Program-made: the position numbers and the translations under genes
The notes under the pieces: model-generated
The model's database searches: none
Told to the model about the DNA's origin: nothing
Seen by the model: the letters and a program-made list of their open reading frames with translations, nothing else
Assembly (NCBI GenBank): GCA_002118135.1
Contig: BDIU01000267.1
Location: 1 to 64,000, forward strand
Source of the DNA: Trebouxia sp. TZW2008
Taxonomy: Eukaryota; Chlorophyta; Trebouxiophyceae; Trebouxiales; Trebouxiaceae
Direction: 5' to 3'
DNA length: 64,000 bases
Part shown: positions 40,501 through 51,100 of the stretch, piece after piece
Layout: each line of letters begins with the position of its first letter
How positions within the stretch are numbered: position 1 is the first letter of the stretch

Positions 40501-43500
40501 AGCTGTGTGGTCTACAAGTGACACCTGCAAGTCATGGCAAGACCAGCTTTGTGACAAGAAGTGGCATTTTCAGCCTGTCTGAAGCTTGGCTGACTGTCTG
40601 ACAATGCACTTTCTGTCCCCAAGACAGCACACACATGACAGTGGGAGCTGTGTGATGCACAGCTGACACCTGCAAGCAAGAATGGGAACCATTCTCATAA
40701 GGGTCTGCCTGAAAATGCTCCCAGCATTGAGAATGGACATTTCACGTCAAACTTGTTTTGATGTTTGCAAACACGTGAAGCAAGCGCCATATACTTTGTT
40801 CTTTGCATGCATTGGACTTGTCACCACCAGTTGAGCAGCGGCTTGCGACCACCAGTCAAACAGTGTCTTCTTCTACATTGCATACAACCAAGTTTCTCAC
40901 CACAGACGTGTACAGAAGGGCTTCAAGCAATCGCTCACAAGGACCATGCTGAAGGACATTCCTTACCTTTGCAGCAGTCTGCAACTTCTTGCCAGCCTCT
41001 TCATCCAGCCTGGCTGCCACTGTACCCATGCACATCAGCGAGTTGACTTTGACAGATGCTGACACAGTCTGACGGCAAAGCTGATACATCCTCAAAATCA
41101 CCTCATGACAGATTTCACCGGAAATCAGTCAGCACAGTATGTTGTGGCAGAGACAGACTGTACCTTTGCTGCTGTCTGCAGCATCTTGCCAGCCTCTTCT
41201 TCAACCAGCCTGGCTGCCACTTTACCCATGCACATCAGCGAGTGGACTCTGACAGATGCCGACACAGTCTTGAGGCACAGCTGATGGCACCTCCAAAATC
41301 TCCTCATGACATCTTCTTGTAAAGAACAACTGAGGACAGGATACCGTGCCACAGATCACACTGTACCTTTGCAGCAGTCTGTAGCATCTTGCCAGCCTCT
41401 TGTTCATCCAGCCTGGCTGCAACCTTACCCATGCACATCAGCGAATTGACTCTGGCAGATGCTGATACAGTCTTGAAGCACAGCTGTTGAGTGGAATATC
41501 CAATGGTACAATACGATATGATGGCACAGGACAGATGGTACCTTTGCAGCAGTCTGCAGCATCTTCCCAGCTTCTTCTTCATCCAGCCTGGCTGCAACCT
41601 TACTCATGCACATCAGTGAGTTGACTCTGACAGATGCTGACACAGTCTTGAGGCAGAGCTGATGCATCCTGGGCAGCAGCTCTGTCTTCAGTGTTGTGTA
41701 CTCAGTCTGCTCTGCTACTGCTGGCAGCTGCTTCAGCATTTCATCTTGACACCGCGTGTCACCTGCAGCAAGGCCAGATAGTGTGAACAACAGAAGCCTT
41801 TTGTTGCAGTCACTATAGCAATGATGCTGAAATGATTTTGAGGCACAGTGGATGCATTCTGGTAAGTAGCTCTGTCTCCAGTGTTGTGTACTCGGTTTGC
41901 TCTGCTACTGCGGACAGTTGCTTTAGCACTTCATCCTGAAACCGTGTGATTCCTGCAACAATGCACAAGCTGTCATGTCAAGTGGTGAAAGGGCTTTGTC
42001 TATCATGACTTTCTTACACAGGTGTCCTTGCTCTGCTCTGCTATTGCTGGCAGCTGTTTTCGCATTTCATCTTGAGACCGCGTGTCTCCTGCAGCAATGT
42101 CACATAGTGTGAACAACAGGGGGCTTTCTTTGCAGTCATCACAACAATGGTGCTGCCACAGTCTCGAGGCAGAGCTGGTGCATCCTGGTGGGAATTTCTG
42201 TCTTAAGAGTGTTGTACTCAGTGTGCTCTGCTACTGCTGGCAACTGCTTCAGCATTTCAGCCTGACACCATGTTTCCCTGCAACAAACCCACATGATGAG
42301 AAGAACCGGGGCTGCCTACTGCAGTGATCATGACAATGATGCTGCCACAGTCTTGAGGCAGAGCTGGTGCATCCTGGGGAGCAGCTCTGTCTTGAGAGTG
42401 GTGTGCTTGGTCTGCTCTGCTACTGCTGGCAGCTGTTTCAGCACTTCATCATGACATTGTATGTCCACTGCAATTAATCTCTTTGACTGCATGGGCTGTC
42501 AAGTCCAGTAGTGCATAAATTTTTGCACCAGAGTCCTCTAGAATGGGTGTATTCAGTCTGGGCTGCCAACGCCATCCTATGATGATACGTCAAGTCACAA
42601 ACATTTTTAGGAAGCAAAGGCTAGCAGAGGTTTCAGAATATATACCTTGGTCTGCTGCTCTGACCAGCAGGGGCACTAGCATGGCGCAAGCAGACCTGTT
42701 GCAATGGTTAGCCTTGGGTTCCAGACAGGTCATGCCAGAAAAGCATACAACAGCAGGAGGTCAAGGATCAATTACCTTGGTCTGCAGCTCTGACCAGCAG
42801 GGGCACCAGCATGGAAGTGACATAGGGGCGGGGCATTGTCTTGAGCAGGGTGGGTGTGCTGCGCGTCAGCAGCAGCAGCGTGTCGCCCTTGGCTGACTGA
42901 AAGATTGGCATCAGCGCAGGCGCTGTTGTGTCGGCAAAGTCCTGCACAGCGCAACAAACCATACATGGTGTTGTTATGGCATAGCCAAGTTTTTGCTGAG
43001 AAAAGCGTCGGCCATACCCAACAACTGTGTAAGATCTTGGTTTCCGTCATGCGTGGCATTCACATCTGGGCTGTGATGGACTATGCAACTTGCAAATGAG
43101 AAAGATCCCTCAGCACTATGAGCGCGGCTTGAGGTGTGATACCTGTCTGTCTTGCTTGCCCAAGATATGTATGACCAGCGGAAGCACCAGCTGCTGTAGC
43201 TGCTCAGACCGCACCTCCTCCAGCAGATGAGGCAGCACCTACAAACACCAATCTCCTCATTGAACGGCAACCATCTCAACACAAAACCATACCTTGACAC
43301 TGACATTTTCGCTGGCATCTTTCACTGAGGTCATGATCAAGGAGCCACATCACCGAGCGGCATTTTTGCTCCAATCTGATCGCTGCAACACTTGACAGAC
43401 AATCTTGTAGACAATGCTGGAAATGATCAAAAATTGACATGAGGCACAGTGTAAGACTTTGTCCATATGTAAGCTACCAGCCAACAACTCTCACAAACTA

Positions 43501-46500
43501 TATGCTCTGCCATGAACGATGCTGAGCTCCACAGATGTGTACATAGGCCATTGCCACACGCTGTTAGTTCTGCACATACCTTTAGACGCAGCACGCGGTC
43601 ATCAAACCTGTCCCAAAAGGTCGCCAGATCATTCAGAAAAGCGGCCTTCTGCATAGTGTCCCGTTGTATCATGCTGTCCATAAACCTCAGCGCTCTCAGC
43701 ATCACATCACCCTGTGACAGCAGCCTTAGTCATGAATGTCAAACTCACGGAAGACACAACATGTGAAATGAAGATGAGACACTCATGCAGCTCAGGCAGG
43801 CCGCCTTTTGCATGGTGCCTCTTTGGATCTTGCTGTCCATGAACCTCAACGCCCTCAGCATGAGATCAACCTGCCAGCAGCATGAGCTGTTGTGCATTGA
43901 AGATAAAAAAGGCGCCGCAATTCAGGTGACATAACATTTAACAAACTGCATTCATAGCTGTCCATGAACCTCAGCGCCTTCAGCATCACATGACCCTGTG
44001 ACAGCAGCATGCGTCATCGATGTCAAGCTCACACAGCACATGAAATGTGTGCTGAAGAGAAGAAACTGATGCGTGGTGTCCCGCTTGATCATGCTGTTCA
44101 TGAATCTCAACAACCTCAGCATCACATCACCCTACCAGCAGCATGAGCCACTGGGAACTAAGGAAGACAAAGTATTGCAGTGAGCTATAGATGGTTGAAG
44201 ACGTGGACATATTGCATTCAAAGCTGTCTATGAACATCAGCTTCCCCAGCATCACATCATCCTGTAACAGCAGTCTTAGCCATTGATGTCAAGCCCATGG
44301 GGCACGGAAGATGTGCGCTGATGAGAAAAGCAGCATCACATCACTCTATCAGTAGTGTGAGCTGTCTTTGCCAAGCTCATGGAGCGCATAAACTGTGTTC
44401 TGAAGAGAAGAAACTGTTGCAGCTCAGGAAAGGCGCCCGTCTGTATGGTGGCCTGTTGAGTCATGCTGTCAGGGACAGCAGTCTTAAACGTAACGTCAAG
44501 CTCATGGAGCGCATAACATGTGCGCTGGAGACAAGGAAATGTTGCCCTCAAGGAACTTGGCCTTCCTAAAGTGCCACACATCATTGTCTTCAGCACCCAT
44601 CTGATGCGCTCCAAGAGCTTGAAGTCAATGGCTCAAGACCGCCTTCTGGGGCTGTTTGCATCAATGCAAGTGCGTAAGGTCAAGTTTACAGGTAAGAAAA
44701 GAGACACATACCAAAAGTGTTGAGTACCTGAAAGCATTGAGAGCTGTGATGGAAATGGCTGAAGGCCATGCAGCATCAGTTGCAACAGGACAACTGCAAA
44801 GGCAAACATCAGACATGCACAAAACTTTGCTGAGTACCTGGTGGTACTGAGAGCCTGTGATAGAGATGACTGAAGGCTGTGCAGAAGGGGATGTTGATAT
44901 CATCACGATTGCACATCGACAGGTTGTGGGCAAAGCATGAGACATAAACAGAAGTGCTAAACACCTGAAAGTACTGAGAGCCTGTGATTGAGATAGCTGA
45001 GGACCGAGCAGAAGGAGCTGTTGACAGCATGGGCACTAGCAGGCTCTGCAGCTCGTAGGGCACTGCTGACAGGTCCAGCTGCTGAAAAGAGGCAATTTTC
45101 GAGTAGTATTCGTAAGAGCTCTGCCCCACATCCAGCAACTGCCTGTCTCCAATCACCTCATACATCAAAATGCCTGTGAGGACAAGGCAAAAGTTTGCAG
45201 TCTGCATCCGTAAATTGCAGCAACATGTCCGATGATGGTATCAGCATGGCCAGCAAAGACATGTGTAATTTAATGACTCAATGTCATGGCTTCGCATGCA
45301 AAGCTTAGTAGATGCTATACATGCAGGGCAGCCATGAATGCTGTGCATCTCTCAAATGCTTCTACACAGGTGCCTGCAGCCACTTTTTGATGACGTTGTG
45401 ATGATGTGTTGTATGTCTAGTTTACTTAAATTGTTAGTGTTTCTGCTACACTTGCATGGAGGCAGCTCATTGCGCCGTTCCGCACCTAGTTGCTGGGTTT
45501 CAAAGCCTGCTTAGCAAGCCTGCCAAGCACTTTTCAATGGGTGAATGAATGAAGTATGCATGCCAAGCGTCAAACTTGCTTCCTACAGTCACAATATGCA
45601 GGACACAAAACAGCAGCATGCTGATAGTGGCTTACCAAGAGAGAAGACATCTGCAGCAGAGAAAAGCCCGCCAGAGCTCTGCTGGCAACCCACAACCAGC
45701 TCTGGGGCTGTGTATGATAGGGTAGGCTGCACCATACAACACAAAGTGTAATAAACTGTACAAAATTACCAACAACGCATTGGGGATAGTTCACAAAGCT
45801 CAGCAAGCTACTGCAATTCAATATCAGCCAGACATATGCTTTTGTTGCTAGCATCAGGAAATGATAATAGTAACAAGACTCCAATTGAGCACATGAAGAT
45901 CTTGTATCACTGATCCATGATGCCGTTCATGTAGTTAGCACATTGAGGAGGAAGCCCATGCACCACACACAAAGCATGCTCATGCCGCCCAAAATCAAAC
46001 GCCCCGCAGCATCTTTCAATCTGCAACTCTTGTGTATCAAAAGTCTGTGCATCTGCTTGCCTAGTGTATCTTGGGCAAGAGAACGTCTGCAAACATAAAT
46101 AAATGCCAAAGTCAATGCATATGGGTAGTGTCGCAGCAACCTGCCACAAGGTTTGAGGTTTGCTTGCCTTGAGGGCCTGTGCCGTCAATGAGCTGGCACT
46201 GTCAGAGTAGTCAAAGGCGGCTTCAGCAGGGTTGCTATTGCCAAATTCTGCCAGCATGGCAAATCCAAAGTCTGCCAACTTCCATGCACCGCTGCCTGTG
46301 ATGCAGATTGCCTCAGGGCTGATATTCCTGTGGATCTGGTTTGCCTGGGTGTGCAGAAAATGCAGCCCGTCTGCCACCTGCAGCATGTTGTGTTGTGCAT
46401 GTCGCGTCAGATTGCTGTTCAACAGCGTTTTGTGGTGTGCATGTTGCATCAGATAGCCGCAAAGTCATTAGGGATGCGGGAATTTGCTGACCAGCATGGT

Positions 46501-47413
46501 CACGAGCACACAATGCTTGTAAAGCTCTGAAGGCAAGCAACATTTATTGCAGTCCGCTATATGCATGTCCTGCAGCTGTGATGCTGACCTCAGATTATAC
46601 AGATGCAAGTCATTGCAGCACATGCAGTAGCTGCTGGCAGGAGCAAGCTTCATTGACAGGAGAATGGCATGGCAATCTGCTCAGAGCAACCAATGCAGCA
46701 TGCCAGCCATGATCCACTGTTGTACCCTTTTCCTCACTGATACTCCTTTGCTACTATCTGGTTCTTGTAAAGTCTGTACAACTGAGGGCTGTCTGACCTG
46801 TAGGAAACCATGCTTGATCTCCAGCTCAGACAGCTGCAGGCTGCCAGCCCCACTGCTGTCAGCAGAGGAAGCTTTCCTGAGCCGCAGCACGTCTGCCACT
46901 GAAGCTGCGACAGCCTCTGTCACCATCAACAGTTGGCTGCGAGTCTCTTCAAAGGGCTCAAGCAGGCGCACCACGTTTGGGTGCTTGAGCTTTGCCAAGT
47001 TGGCTGCATCCTTGCGGCACAGCTGCAGGAAAGCTTCTGCAGTCCTTGCATTGCCTCTGCTGGCTTCTGAAACAGAGCGCTTGTCAAGGATCCAGACACT
47101 GGCCAGGGGATTTGACGTGCCTGCAGCCAGAAACAGCAAGGGCCTATAGCTGTGATGCAGGCTCGTAGAGGCATTAACCGTTGACATGTCAAGACTCACC
47201 TTCTTTTCTGCCACGAGCAGCGAAGATTTTCCACATACAGCCAGGCCCAGCACTGCCGGTCAAGCCCTGAACGGTGTAGTCGCGAAGGCATTTGGCGCCA
47301 ACAACTTGCGAAGACAGGTCTTTTGCTGCAACTGCGGCTTGTGAAGAAAGCTCTTTCGCCGTCTGCGCTGCCTGCCCCAAGTACGACCTAACAGCTTGCA
47401 TGTTGATGTTCAT
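37591..47413 (-). CDS. SCYL2: SCYL2-like pseudokinase (clathrin/endosome trafficking)
   Basis: SCYL2/CVAK104 is a HEAT-repeat pseudokinase binding clathrin and adaptors at the trans-Golgi and endosomes. Phase-matched exons: 47413-47200, 47120-46798, 46377-46168, 45726-45636, 45173-44965 and 43711-43580. Kinase-like motifs: ASVWILDK (Lys region), [22 protein letters not shown] (catalytic HRD reads HRN), [17 protein letters not shown] and ADVFSLG. The intron after 46168 uses a GC donor (AAG|GCAAGC). HEAT region: [20 protein letters not shown], then [40 protein letters not shown] and [13 protein letters not shown], all at SCYL2-typical positions. The C-terminal tail (about 39240-37591) is Ser/Pro/Gly-rich, with SWDNPTF and DPFAGLP motifs of the sort that bind endocytic adaptors. 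Exon joins below 43.5 kb are approximate because of echo arrays. Confidence 0.92.
40330..40680 (-). repeat. Three echoes of SCYL2 VDHTAPTVM exon start
   Basis: On the minus strand the exon beginning near 40403 ([20 protein letters not shown]) has acceptor-side copies at about 40526-40490 and 40668-40622. Each starts GCAGGTGTCA on that strand and reads on for only 10-15 codons (for example the ACACGGCTCCCACTGT-like core) before diverging. Confidence 0.85.
40975..41770 (-). repeat. Four echoes of SCYL2 [16 protein letters not shown] exon
   Basis: Copies at about 41090-40975, 41295-41165, 41480-41370 and 41680-41545 encode variants of [35 protein letters not shown] and a GTA-like donor. All four stay open. 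Only the most upstream (about 41770-41545) is joined to the preceding [11 protein letters not shown] block. In principle they could splice as alternative cassettes. Confidence 0.9.
41860..42460 (-). repeat. Echoes of SCYL2 exon start ([15 protein letters not shown])
   Basis: Acceptor-side copies at about 41945-41865, 42265-42170 and 42450-42350, with a fragment near 42020-42080, repeat the CTGCTGGCAGC/CAGAGCAGA-type core (plus strand). They correspond to the exon start at about 41765 (minus). All are shorter than the functional exon. Confidence 0.82.
42640..42960 (-). repeat. Echo of SCYL2 exon end ([11 protein letters not shown])
   Basis: The exon at about 42950-42775 ends [15 protein letters not shown]. 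Its last ~35 bases, TGCTGGTGCCCCTGCTGGTC in minus-strand sense, recur in near-identical form at about 42685-42645. It is donor-side. Confidence 0.8.
43580..44370 (-). repeat. Acceptor-side echoes of SCYL2 RALRFMDS exon
   Basis: The functional exon is 43711-43580. Shorter copies of its start (plus-strand CCTCAGCATCACATCA, with CTGTCCATGAACCTCA beside it) occur at about 43870-43790, 44010-43955, 44130-44080, 44260-44220 and 44350. They decay progressively with distance from the exon. Confidence 0.85.
44700..45173 (-). repeat. Donor-side echoes of SCYL2 exon 5
   Basis: Exon 5 ends [12 protein letters not shown] with donor GTGTTT. Copies of that end lie at about 44905-44825 and 44775-44710 (minus strand; [15 protein letters not shown] in the last). 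Each is followed by an intron start like the original's. Confidence 0.82.
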
Positions 47414-48126
47414 GCTTGCGCGAAGCCTGAAGTTCCACTTTCTGCAGTCACGATTGCGTGCGCGCTGCTATGCGTTCGATTGTTTGGGAGCGTGATTGCC
47501 CGAATTGGCAATTCGGACGGAACCGGTCGGAAGTGATCAGCGCGATTCTATGTCGAGCGCTCAAACTGGTCACAAGACAAGTACGTGCACACAGCCAACA
47601 GCTCGGAGCGGGATACTGTGCTGCGCTCTTTCGGAGCACTCATGCCTGCTGAACGTCTGTGCTGCATGCCTGGCAGGCTTCCGCCAGATGCGTTCTCTCA
47701 AATTTTTATTTGGTCATCGATGACATGTTCGCTCGAGCTGGCGAAATGGCGAAATTGTTGCCGAATTCCTTGCGCTGCAAATGCGCAAGGTCCGAATGCG
47801 CCGGTAGAGCGGCAGTAGGCCTTGTCGTGTGCATACTGCTTTTTGCGCTACGTTGCATTTGATACTCTGTCCGACTCTGCAGCCGCAGGCGAGTTTAAGT
47901 GCTGGCAAATGCTGTTGATCTAAGCTGATCACCTTCCTTTCTGCTTTGTCGCCTGCGGCAGCGCGTGATCACTGCTGCACGCCGCACTTGGCAGGTCGCG
48001 TGCGGCGTAGTTCTACGCAAAAGGTCGTATCTGTCGCCAGATTGTCCAACGTGAGACGTTGACCGTGAACGAGACATACTTGGCAAACACAAGCTGCAGA
48101 CGCAGCACACGAGCTGCTGAGCAGCC
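47414..48126. promoter_or_regulatory. Bidirectional CpG-rich promoter SCYL2 / GCP3
   Basis: The 713 bases between divergent starts contain the densest CpG of this half of the window. A perfect palindrome, CCGAATTGGCAATTCGG, lies at about 47499-47515. No TATA box is close to either start. Confidence 0.6.
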
Positions 48127-51100
48127 ATGTCTGTGGCAGTCAGCAGCGTGCCAGGTCCCCGCGCTGCTGCTCTTGCCAGAAGGGAGCTGGAACGCACAGA
48201 CTTTGAGGTGCTTTTTCATGACTACTATATAAGAAGGCACCTGGGCACCAGAATAAGCGCAGGCTAAGCTGCTCATACTTGTTGCTCAGGTTGCGGAGTC
48301 AGCGTTGGCGAGGGACCTGATCTATGCTTGTCAAGGCATTGACAGCAAGTACTTGCACTACAATGTGGCTGCAAATCAGAATTTAGGTGGTTTTGAGGTG
48401 GACAGCCGAGCAGGCATACCAGCAGTTGACCGTCAAGTGCTGCTGGTCCTCAGTGAGATTGGATGGCTCTTCAAGTGAGTCGCGCCTCCACTGCAAATGT
48501 CAGTGCAAGGCTTGTTCTAGCAGCAGCCATATGAGCCACCTCAGTGCTTCCACATCTGTGCCATGATGCATGCATGCACCTATTGGTCATATGTGCCTGT
48601 CAGATATGCAGCAATTGCTGACGTCCTTTCCTTGACAATATGCCTTTGTGCCATACTCTTGGTGACTGCTTATAAGGCACTGACGGCTTGAAAGGACATG
48701 CAATGACACTCATGCTGTGCTGCAGGCGTATTCAGGCGCATGCCAGCAGCTGCAGCGAGTCAGGGGTCACAGGTGGCACCATCAGGCAAGCCTTCTGTTC
48801 AGCCCTGCAAGCAGAGTTGTCAGAGTTCTACCGTCTGATGGCCGTGCTGCAAGAGCAATCATTGCGTGAACCTCCAAAGCCAGACAACCTGTTATCAGGT
48901 GAGACATACCGAAGGCTCTCACATACTGTTTGTGCTTGAACATCGAGAAGCAGTGTGGTCTTAGTCAATGCAGTTGCTGTTGAAGAATGTGTAACCCAGG
49001 CACACACAAACAGGCCAAAGCTTGCTCCCTCGTCTGTTCAGGATAAGACACAGCTGCAGTGCTTTTCCACTGACATGCAAAGCCTTGTGTCACCTGTTGT
49101 ACCTGTCATGCCACAGCATCAACATTATGCACCTTGATCTTTCTTAAGTAAAGTCAGCAACCCAATGCATCAGTACTTGCTGCTTCACTCCACCATGGCC
49201 TTGCCACTCTGCCATGCTTTCTATCTTGCGTCCAGTCATGCATAGATACAAACAATGTCCTGCATCGCATCAACTTGGCTGTGTTCAGCTCAAGCTGTGG
49301 TATGACTGAGCAGCTTGCATTGATGCAGTCCTGTGTCATTGGCCATATGTAGACATCAAGATAGCAAGCCATGAGATACGGGCTATTGGGCAGTGTCATC
49401 ACTGTTGTGATCATGATCCTGATGATCACTCAGTTTCCTCTTGTTTGTGCCAGTGATTCATGCCAATGATGCATGTTGACATGCAGAGCAAGCAGGGTCT
49501 GCCAACTACCTCAACTTGCGGCGCCTCTTAGTGTTGTTAGCAGAGCCCCACATCCGCATGAGGGATCTAGCACGCACTGCAGATGCAGCAGCGCACTTAA
49601 TAGAGGAGCCCTCAACAACACTGTGAACAGCCTGGCCCAGCATGGTGATGCCTTGGTGCAGCAGCATATTGCTTGACAAATGCTGTGTTGGTGCAGGGCA
49701 GGCAGGGTCTGGTGGTTACTTGACCTTGCGGCGCCTCATAGTATGGTTAGCAGAGCCCCGCATCCGCATGAGGGGTTTAGCAGGTATTGCAGATGCAGCA
49801 GCGCACTTAGAAGGGGGAGCCCTCATCAATGCTGTGGACAGCCTAGCTCAGCATGGAGACCCCTTAGTGCAGCATTTTGTCTCCCGTACGCTGCAGCAGA
49901 TGCGGCAGCCGCTGTTCCAGATGGCCCGGGAGTGGGTGTTTGACGGCAGGCTGAACAGCGCTGGCAGCGAATTCTTCATCACTAGCACAGGTGTAATATT
50001 GCTGGATGCACATTGCACATCATGCATGATGATGCTGTTGCACATGGCCTATGAGTGGGTGTTTGTCGGCAGGCTGAAATGTGCCAGCACCGATTCTTCA
50101 TCACCAGCACAGGTGACAGTAGGGTATTGTGTGCAGCATGAGGGTGGAGGCATGCATGCAGATGGTGCTGCTGAGTACCTTTCACTGCAATGCAGTAGAC
50201 CTGGCATCAGGTGCAGCATGTGCAATCTTCCTCCAGGTCTCCTTTCACAATCAGATGCAGGCATTATCTGCTTTGCTACATTTGCACCGCCCTTGGTGGT
50301 ACATCAGCAGAGCTTTTTGTTTATGCCCATGAGAGCAGGGGCGAAGCCGGGGATCCTGCATCATGTGCATGTGTAGTAGATGCAATGCAAGAACATTACA
50401 GAAGCACATCATTTCATGTTATCAACTGATGCTACAAGCATTTGCTGTGCTGTATCTGATGCCCAGTTGCTGTGTCCAGATGCAACAGCTGCAGCACCCA
50501 CCATCAACAACAAACCTTAATATGCGGCCAGCAATGCATGCTATGTTGCAGAGTTAGCTTGGAACACAGAAGCATGAGCTGTTGAGCATAATCAATGAAT
50601 TGCAAGAGCACAGTAAGAGCTGCCGCAGGCTTGCCAGATGATCTGTGGCGCAGCGGGTACAGGCTGAATGAAGACATGCGGCCCAACTTCATAAGCAGGC
50701 CCATGGCCAGCACCATCTTGCGTGCTGGCAAAAGCATCAACTTCCTGAGGTGAACTGTACAGCTATGAGGCAGGCACCATGTCAGCTTGTGCCATTTGTC
50801 TGCAGAAACACCAGCAGAGTTGTGCATGACATGCACAACAGCTTGCTCGAGTTGTGTAACCCCCAGGGCTTGATGACCTCAAGATTGTAGACAGGCGTTT
50901 CAACCAGAGCACTGAAGTCCACATGCCACAAAGCTTTGTGACACGCTGCCAGCTGCTTTGTGGCAGCCTTTTGCTGCCATGATGTCCAAGCTGTTGATGA
51001 TTGCACAAGTAGTGTGGTGTTTAACTGAGTATGCACATCCCATTGCCATCACATTGGAGCATGCATCTGAGGGGCTCCATGTTCTGCACTTACTGGATCA

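Noticed and set aside
48222..48231. TATATAAG as the GCP3 TATA box
   Set aside because: It lies downstream of the ATG whose exon joins in phase to the conserved N-terminal exon. No later in-frame ATG precedes the conserved block.
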